Source: Clostridia bacterium (GTDB lineage Bacteria; Bacillota; Clostridia; Oscillospirales; CAG-382). Taken from it: DNA of 46,156 bases. Below, one piece after another: positions 41,620 to 46,156 of this stretch. The notes under the pieces are model-generated. The model worked only from the letters and a program-made list of their open reading frames with translations, searched no databases and was not told the DNA's origin. The translations under genes were made by a program, and so were the position numbers. Position 1 is the first letter of the stretch; every line of letters begins with the position of its first letter. The stretch spans positions 1-46,156 of the forward strand of contig JAFSNK010000009.1 of the NCBI GenBank assembly GCA_017447445.1, written 5' to 3'.

Positions 41620-41751
41620 TTATTTTGAGCGAAGATACTCTTCCGTTGAGGAAAGCACTTTTGCGGCTTTTTTTATCTGTTCTTCCGTTTTATACGGCGA
41701 TATTTTTGCCGTTTCCGGTGATGGCAGCACAAGCCGTAAACTTTGTGGCAT
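41620..41751 (-). CDS. Possible small ORF between OLE RNA and oapA
   Basis: 43 codons from ATG 41751, ending in an amphipathic stretch (TEEQIKKAAKVLSSTEEYL) that reads like protein. It has no Shine-Dalgarno site and its first codons lie inside the 3' end of the proposed OLE RNA (41726-41736 is a helix strand). It is either chance, a remnant or a true small protein. Confidence 0.25.
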   Translation of the reverse strand: MPQSLRLVLPSPETAKISPYKTEEQIKKAAKVLSSTEEYLRSK

Positions 41752-42333
41752 GCGGTCAAGTAGGTTTTCCCCGCGGGCTGCTTCCCGTCGCCGGTGAAGC
41801 GGTTCCCCATTAAAGCCCGCGGCGGCGCATCGCTGCGTCCGCGGCTTGATTGCCTTTAAGTCCACACTGCAATCCGGCTTGTGCTTTCATGTAAACAACA
41901 CTGTTCAGCCTAGGAGTTTTCCTCAATGCCCCTTCTTATCTGCCTAATCCTCTTTTGCAGGTATGATTTCAACGGGTAATAAGCTCTTCTTCGACAGCTG
42001 TTTCTCCGAAAAGCTCCAAAGCCCGTATCCGCCGATACCCACGCAAGGCAGGCTACATCTATCCACAGCGTCATTAACTCGCACCGCGCGATAGGTTTAA
42101 TCTTTATTCTGTACGTTCCTCGCGTAGTTCTTCGGGCTTCGCACAGAAAAAAGCCTCCAAAGGTAAGTGGGTCGGAACAATATGCCGTTACTGCCCGCCC
42201 GCAAACCTATTCTCCCAGCACCCACCCCCAATTGGCATTGAAAGCAGGCACAAGGAGCTTCATCGATTTGCCTTTATGCGTATTTTTAGGCACGCTTTCG
42301 GCAGCGAAGGGTCAACTAGGATACTGCGCCATC
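41720..42333 (-). ncRNA. ole: OLE RNA (ornate large extremophilic RNA)
   Basis: A minus-strand transcript of about 610 nt lies between ispA and oapA, exactly where OLE RNAs sit in other Firmicutes, and no protein gene is convincing in 41600-42396. It has its own promoter (42340-42368). Structure is visible: AGCACAAGCCG (41885-41875 on the minus strand) is perfectly complementary to CGGCTTGTGCT (41736-41726), a long-range 11-bp helix closing the 3' domain. A GC-rich stem-loop lies inside it at about 41812-41855. A further hairpin pairs GGCTT with AAGCC near 42140-42160. The ends are estimates: start from the promoter, end from the 3' helix. OLE forms a membrane ribonucleoprotein with OapA, OapB and OapC. 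Confidence 0.85.
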
Positions 42334-42339
42334 ATAGTC

Positions 42340-42368
42340 ATTATAGCATATATTGTATAAAAATACAA
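42340..42368 (-). promoter_or_regulatory. Promoter of OLE RNA
   Basis: Minus strand: TTGTAT (42368-42363), a 17-nt spacer and TATAAT (42345-42340). It lies in the 60-bp AT-rich gap after ispA and gives the RNA a start near 42333, independent of the upstream operon. Confidence 0.75.
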
Positions 42369-42396
42369 TACCTATTTATAAAAGAGTGTTTTTAAG

Positions 42397-43308
42397 TCAG
42401 TGGTCGCGCGTGAGCACGAAATCGCACAGCTCGAAAAGCTCTTCGCGGTAAACGCTTTCGGGAAGCTTTTCAAGCTGCTGTTTTGCGATGCAAATACAGT
42501 CTTCCGCCTTTTTGCGCGCGCCTTCCTCGCCAAGCAGGGAAACGTAGGTGCTCTTTTGCTCTTTTTCGTCCTTGCCTACGGTTTTGCCCAGCTTTTCCGG
42601 CGTGGAGTGGATATCCAGCAGGTCGTCGGTTATCTGGAAGGCGAACCCGAGCTCGGTCCCGAAGGTAAGCGCTGTCGCCCTTTCGTCGCTTGTAAGCTGC
42701 TTTTTCGACGCGGCGACCGCGCCGAGATAACAGGCGGCGGCAATAAGGTCGCAGGTCTTTCTCTCCACCAGCAGGGATATTTCTCTTTCGCTCAGCGTCT
42801 TTCCCTCGCCGTCGAGGTCGAGCTGCTGTCCGCCGCACATGCCGTAGCCGCCTGCCAGCCACGCAAGGCAGTTTGCGGCCTCGGCGTTCTGCGCGGAGGT
42901 GCATTTTTTGTTTCCGGCTATAACGCGGAACGCGTCTATCGCCAGCGCGTCCCCCGCGAGTATCGCCGTCGCTTCGCCGTACTTCATGTGCGCGGAGGGC
43001 TTTCCGCGGCGCATATCGTCGTCGTCCATCGCGGGCAGATCGTCATGTACCAGCGAAAAGGCGTGCGTCATCTCTATAGCGCAGGCGTAATCAAGCGCGT
43101 TTTCGGCACTTCCGCCGTTCGCAAGGCAGAACTGCAGCGCCAGAAAGGCGCGCAGCCGTTTGCCGCCGCCCAAAGTCGCATAGCGCATCGCCTCGTACAG
43201 GCGCGGCGAGCAGAGGTACGTTCCGTTGTGCGATACCGGCGTAAGCAGCTCCTTCAACCGCTTTTCGGTCATTTCCGCGTGCAGGGCGAGCCGTTCGGAA
43301 AAACTCAT
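42397..43308 (-). CDS. ispA: Geranyl/farnesyl diphosphate synthase
   Basis: 303 residues of the trans-prenyltransferase family. First aspartate-rich motif HDDLPAMDDDDMRRG (Asp89, Asp90, Asp95), GGKRLRAFL for substrate diphosphate, and second motif FQITDDLLD (Asp228, Asp229, Asp232). Makes C15 or C20 allylic diphosphates for undecaprenyl and quinone lipids. Overlaps xseB by 4 nt. Confidence 0.96.
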   Translation of the reverse strand: MSFSERLALHAEMTEKRLKELLTPVSHNGTYLCSPRLYEAMRYATLGGGKRLRAFLALQFCLANGGSAENALDYACAIEMTHAFSLVHDDLPAMDDDDMRRGKPSAHMKYGEATAILAGDALAIDAFRVIAGNKKCTSAQNAEAANCLAWLAGGYGMCGGQQLDLDGEGKTLSEREISLLVERKTCDLIAAACYLGAVAASKKQLTSDERATALTFGTELGFAFQITDDLLDIHSTPEKLGKTVGKDEKEQKSTYVSLLGEEGARKKAEDCICIAKQQLEKLPESVYREELFELCDFVLTRDH

Positions 43309-43547
43309 TTTTCTTCAAAATCCCCTTCCGTAAGCACGCCGTCCTTAATCTGCAGCAGGCGCACCTTTTCTTCGGCGGCGTTGAGCTTTTCTGTGCAGTG
43401 CTTCACCAGCGCAGTGCCCTCGTCGTAAAGCTTTATCAGGTCTTCAAGCGGCACGTTGCCGCTTTCCAGCGCGCGCACGATCTCTTCCAGCCGCGCAAGC
43501 GCCTGTTCAAAGGTAAGCTCTTTCTTTTCGGTTTTCTTTTCGCTCAT
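43305..43547 (-). CDS. xseB: Exodeoxyribonuclease VII small subunit
   Basis: 80 residues, with LTFEQALARLEEIVRALESG and LEDLIKLYDEG and the following coiled coil typical of XseB. It needs XseA for activity; xseA is usually directly upstream, but here rluB occupies that place, so xseA must lie elsewhere. Overlaps both neighbours by 4 nt (ATGA). Confidence 0.93.
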   Translation of the reverse strand: MSEKKTEKKELTFEQALARLEEIVRALESGNVPLEDLIKLYDEGTALVKHCTEKLNAAEEKVRLLQIKDGVLTEGDFEEK

Positions 43548-44272
43548 TTTTTATTTCCCCCGATGTATTTTTTCAGCGCCGCGAGCTCCTGCCCGGTAAG
43601 CTCGCGATATTCTCCGGTCTTAAGTCCGCCCAGGCGCAAAGGCCCCAGTGCGATCCTTTTCAGCTTCTTCACAAACACGCCCGCGGCTTCGCAGATCCGC
43701 CGTATCTCGCGGTTTTTCCCCTCCGAAAGCACGAATTCAAGCTCGCTCGTGTTTTCGTCGCGGCGTTTCAGTTCTATTTCAAAGGGCGCTATCCTTTCGC
43801 CGTCCAGCTCGCGCACGGCGCGCAGTTTGTCCAGCGTTTCGTTTTCGATCTTTCCGCGCGTGATAACGGTATAAACCTTCTTAATCTCGCCCGAGGGGTG
43901 CATAACGGCGTTTGCCAAAGCGCCGTCGTCGGTAAGCAGCAGCAGCCCTTCGCTGTTCAGATCCAGCCGCCCCACCGGGTAAACGCGCCTGCCGATGTCG
44001 ACTTCGTCCGCAATATTGCGGCGCCCCTTTTCGTCGCTCATCGTCGTTACCACACCGCGTGGCTTGTTATACATTATGTAAACTTTCTTTCCCCCGGACG
44101 GATTCAGCGGGCGGCCTTTGTAAAGCACCGCGTCCCGCGCGGGGTCGACGCGCATCCCCAGCGTCGCCGTCTCGCCGTTGACGTTGAAATTCCCGGCGAT
44201 TATCTCCTTTTCCGCGGCTCTGCGGGACATAAGCCCGCAATCCGCGGCGTATTTCTGCAGTTTTTCGTCCAT
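43544..44272 (-). CDS. rluB: Pseudouridine synthase (RluB/RsuA family)
   Basis: 242 residues. N-terminal S4 domain (LQKYAADCGLMSRRAAEKEI, NGE), then MYNKPRGVVTT, catalytic Asp104 in VGRLDLNSEGLLLLTDDG, and EGKNREIRRIC. Modifies 23S rRNA, probably in the helix 90-93 region as for RluB. It follows dacF by 4 nt. Confidence 0.93.
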   Translation of the reverse strand: MDEKLQKYAADCGLMSRRAAEKEIIAGNFNVNGETATLGMRVDPARDAVLYKGRPLNPSGGKKVYIMYNKPRGVVTTMSDEKGRRNIADEVDIGRRVYPVGRLDLNSEGLLLLTDDGALANAVMHPSGEIKKVYTVITRGKIENETLDKLRAVRELDGERIAPFEIELKRRDENTSELEFVLSEGKNREIRRICEAAGVFVKKLKRIALGPLRLGGLKTGEYRELTGQELAALKKYIGGNKK

Positions 44273-44276
44273 TTTT

Positions 44277-45461
44277 TCAGTCCTTGCCGAACAGCTTTTC
44301 CTTTATTATCTCCCACAGCGACTTGCGGCGCGCCGCTTCGTCCCGCAGGGCTTCTAAATCAATTATGTAAACCGTCTCTCCGCCGCACACCACTTTCGCC
44401 CGGGCGATCACCGCCCCCTTTTCCACCGGGGCGCAGATGCTTTCCGGCGCTTCGAGCTCGAGGTAAAACCCTTCGCCTTTCGGCAGGGTAACGTATTCCG
44501 CCGCCGGGTTCGCCGCGGTTATAAAAGCGCTTTCGCCGCCTTCAAGCGGAATATCGGTGATTATCCCGTGCGGGGGCGCTATCTCCGCGCGGCGGTAGTC
44601 TGCGAACGCGGAATCGAGCAGCGTTCTGTGCGTTTCCCAGGGCAAACCGTCGCGCAGGGTGACGCAGATAAGGCGCAGCCCGTCGCGTTCCGCGGCGCTC
44701 ACCAGGCATTTGCCGTCGCCCGTGGTATATCCCGTCTTAACTCCCAGCGCGCCGCCGTAATTAAAAAGCAGTTTGTTGTGGTTCGTCAGGGCTCTGCCGT
44801 CCGGGACGCCGCCCAGCGGGACGCTTTTGCGTTTCGTGCCGACGATCTCTGCAAAGAGAGGGTATTCGAACGCCGCGCGGGTAATATGCGCCAGATCGTA
44901 CGCGGTGGTGTAGTGGTCCTTCGCGCTTAATCCGTGCGGGTTGGCGAAGCGCGTGTTTTCAAGCCCGAGCTCCGAGGCGCGTTCGTTCATCAGCTCGGCG
45001 AACGCTTCCACGCTTCCGGCGCAGTGCAGCGCCAGAGCCACGGCGGCGTCGTTCCCGCTTTCAAGCAGAAGGCAGTAAAGCAGCTCCTCCACCGTTAATT
45101 TTTCGCCCTCGCGCAGATAAACCGAGCTGCCCTCCGTCCCGCACGCCTCTTTCGGCACGGCGACAGTCTCCCGCGCGGAGCAGTTCTCTATTACCACCAG
45201 CGCGGTCATTATCTTCGTCGTGCTCGCCATACCGCGGCGCTCGTTTTCGTTTTTCGCATAGATCAGTCGCCCGCTCGCGGCGTCTATAAGCGCCATGCTC
45301 CGCGCGCTGTTCTCCGGCGCTTCGCCAAGCAGCGAAAACCCCGGGGATCCATCGCGGAAATCGGGCAGCGCGCGGGCGCCCGCGGCGTTGAACAACGGCA
45401 AAAAGCAGAGCGCGCAGACCGCGGCGAAAACCGAAACGAACACAACCAAACGCTTTTTCAT
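44277..45461 (-). CDS. dacF: D-alanyl-D-alanine carboxypeptidase (DacF-type PBP5)
   Basis: 394 residues with signal peptide 1-30. Serine peptidase S11 triad of motifs: S80-T-T-K83 in MASTTKIMTALV, S135-G-N137 in LESGNDAAVALA, and K242-T-G244 in GVKTGYTTG. A C-terminal PBP5-type beta domain follows, then a short segment that may attach to the membrane (SLWEIIKEKLFG). Trims the pentapeptide of peptidoglycan. First gene of the long minus-strand operon. Confidence 0.95.
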   Translation of the reverse strand: MKKRLVVFVSVFAAVCALCFLPLFNAAGARALPDFRDGSPGFSLLGEAPENSARSMALIDAASGRLIYAKNENERRGMASTTKIMTALVVIENCSARETVAVPKEACGTEGSSVYLREGEKLTVEELLYCLLLESGNDAAVALALHCAGSVEAFAELMNERASELGLENTRFANPHGLSAKDHYTTAYDLAHITRAAFEYPLFAEIVGTKRKSVPLGGVPDGRALTNHNKLLFNYGGALGVKTGYTTGDGKCLVSAAERDGLRLICVTLRDGLPWETHRTLLDSAFADYRRAEIAPPHGIITDIPLEGGESAFITAANPAAEYVTLPKGEGFYLELEAPESICAPVEKGAVIARAKVVCGGETVYIIDLEALRDEAARRKSLWEIIKEKLFGKD

Positions 45462-45531
45462 AATACCACCCGCAAACGCGTATTCCGTTTTATTTATATA
45501 CGCTTTCGGGACGGTATAACACTACATTATA

Positions 45532-45560
45532 ATAATATCTCATAATTATCATAATGTCAA
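45532..45560 (-). promoter_or_regulatory. Promoter of the dacF operon
   Basis: Minus strand: TTGACA (45560-45555), a 17-nt spacer and TATTAT (45537-45532). Its -35 box is only 10 bp from that of the divergent galE promoter. Confidence 0.75.
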
Positions 45561-45570
45561 GCGGTTTGTA

Positions 45571-45599
45571 TTGACAAATCGCCGCTTCGGGCTTATACT
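45571..45599 (+). promoter_or_regulatory. galE promoter
   Basis: TTGACA (45571-45576), a 17-nt spacer and TATACT (45594-45599), about 32 nt before the ATG; ribosome site GAGGTG. Confidence 0.85.
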
Positions 45600-45630
45600 G
45601 TTTTCAACATGATTGTGAGGTGCGTATTTT

Positions 45631-46156
45631 ATGAGCATTCTTATTACCGGCGGCACCGGGTACATCGGTTCGCACACCTGCGTCGAATTCATCGAAAAGG
45701 GCTTCGACCCGGTCGTTATGGACAATCTCTGCAATTCAAAGGCGGAGGTCATCGACCACGTCGCGGCGATAACCGGGGTCCGCCCGAAGTTCTATAAAGC
45801 CGATCTGCTCGATCCGGCGGCGCTGGAAAAGATATTCGCCGAAAACGACATAGATACGGTCATACACTTCGCTGGGCTCAAAGCCGTGGGCGAATCGGTG
45901 GAGAAGCCGCTGGAATATTACCGCAACAACATCGTCGGCACGCTTGATCTGCTCGACGCGATGCGGAAGCACAACTGCTTCAAGATCGTCTTTTCCTCCA
46001 GCGCCACGGTCTACGGCAAGCCGAAGAGCGTCCCGATAAAAGAGGATTTCCCGCTTTCCACCACTAACCCCTACGGCACCACGAAGCTTTACATAGAGCG
46101 CATACTTTCCGACCTCTGCGTCGCCGACAAGCGGTTTTCGGTCGCGCTGCTGCGCT
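45631..46156 (+). CDS. galE: UDP-glucose 4-epimerase (3' end outside the window)
   Basis: The first 175 codons of an extended short-chain dehydrogenase are present. NAD-binding TGGTGYIGSHTC at 6-17, FAGLKAVGES, SSSATVYG with the catalytic Ser/Thr, and active-site Y-x-x-x-K in NPYGTTKLYIE. Interconverts UDP-glucose and UDP-galactose. The window edge cuts it at about half of the usual length of 330 residues; there is no sign of damage. Confidence 0.95.
   Translation, partial: MSILITGGTGYIGSHTCVEFIEKGFDPVVMDNLCNSKAEVIDHVAAITGVRPKFYKADLLDPAALEKIFAENDIDTVIHFAGLKAVGESVEKPLEYYRNNIVGTLDLLDAMRKHNCFKIVFSSSATVYGKPKSVPIKEDFPLSTTNPYGTTKLYIERILSDLCVADKRFSVALLR

Overview
The window looks like a chromosomal segment of an uncultured, GC-rich Clostridia (Bacillota), probably an anaerobic gut or rumen commensal. 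The reasons are strong AGGAGG-type ribosome sites, lipoproteins with SpII lipoboxes, dockerin-bearing secreted proteins, a Firmicutes-type isoprenoid/recN operon, a Gram-positive DinR/LexA-type SOS box, TnpV and AbiE genes of the kind common in Clostridia, and an OLE RNA locus.

Layout. 1-7.3 kb (+ strand): surface and secreted proteins. A discoidin-like fragment (248-952) duplicates the N-terminal part of a full DUF4855 protein (3351-4991). Between them lie a predicted beta-propeller protein and a YD-repeat lipoprotein; a small unknown protein and a CBM9-like protein with a half-degenerate dockerin follow. 7.4-8.5 kb: nagB, divergent from tRNA-His. 8.5-12.3 kb: an AT-rich accessory island, all on the minus strand: C-terminal remnant of a large serine recombinase, two unknown genes, the AbiEi/AbiEii toxin-antitoxin pair, and tnpV. 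12.4-13.5 kb: a GH172/DUF2961 protein. 13.5-20.1 kb: a polyamine operon (arginine decarboxylase, a small unknown gene, aminopropyltransferase, agmatinase, carboxyspermidine dehydrogenase, carboxyspermidine decarboxylase) behind a structured leader of about 340 nt that ends in a terminator hairpin. 20.2-21.3 kb: an AT-richer XRE/TPR regulator and tRNA-Gln. 21.4-27.3 kb: a secreted transglutaminase-like protein with six B-repeats and a dockerin, a Crp/Fnr regulator, and an SsuABC-like ABC importer whose promoter carries a long palindrome where the activator should bind. 27.4-32.1 kb: MscS channel, an anchored unknown protein, a GNAT acetyltransferase, rplM-rpsI, and a phage-type sigma-like protein under an SOS box. 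45.5-32.1 kb (minus strand): a long operon dacF-rluB-xseB-ispA-[OLE RNA]-oapA-dxs-tlyA-nadK-argR-recN-vanZ-lipoprotein. The window ends inside galE.

Main discovery-type signals. (1) The roughly 800 bp without a convincing gene between ispA and oapA matches the position, length and orientation of an OLE RNA. It has its own promoter and a perfect 11-bp long-range helix, and the membrane protein beside it is the expected partner, OapA. (2) A family of short repeats sharing the core ATAACGGACTYGA occurs four times. Two copies are covarying tRNA terminators and two follow other hairpins. Together they bracket, in inverted orientation, both AT-rich accessory segments. (3) The polyamine operon has a long structured leader that I cannot assign to a known riboswitch class. 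(4) A perfect Gram-positive SOS box sits just after the -10 box of a stand-alone phage-type regulator with a structured leader. (5) A 28-nt palindrome after a Crp/Fnr gene appears to be both its terminator and the activator site of the next operon.

All calls rest on reading the sequence and remembered family features; no database search was run.
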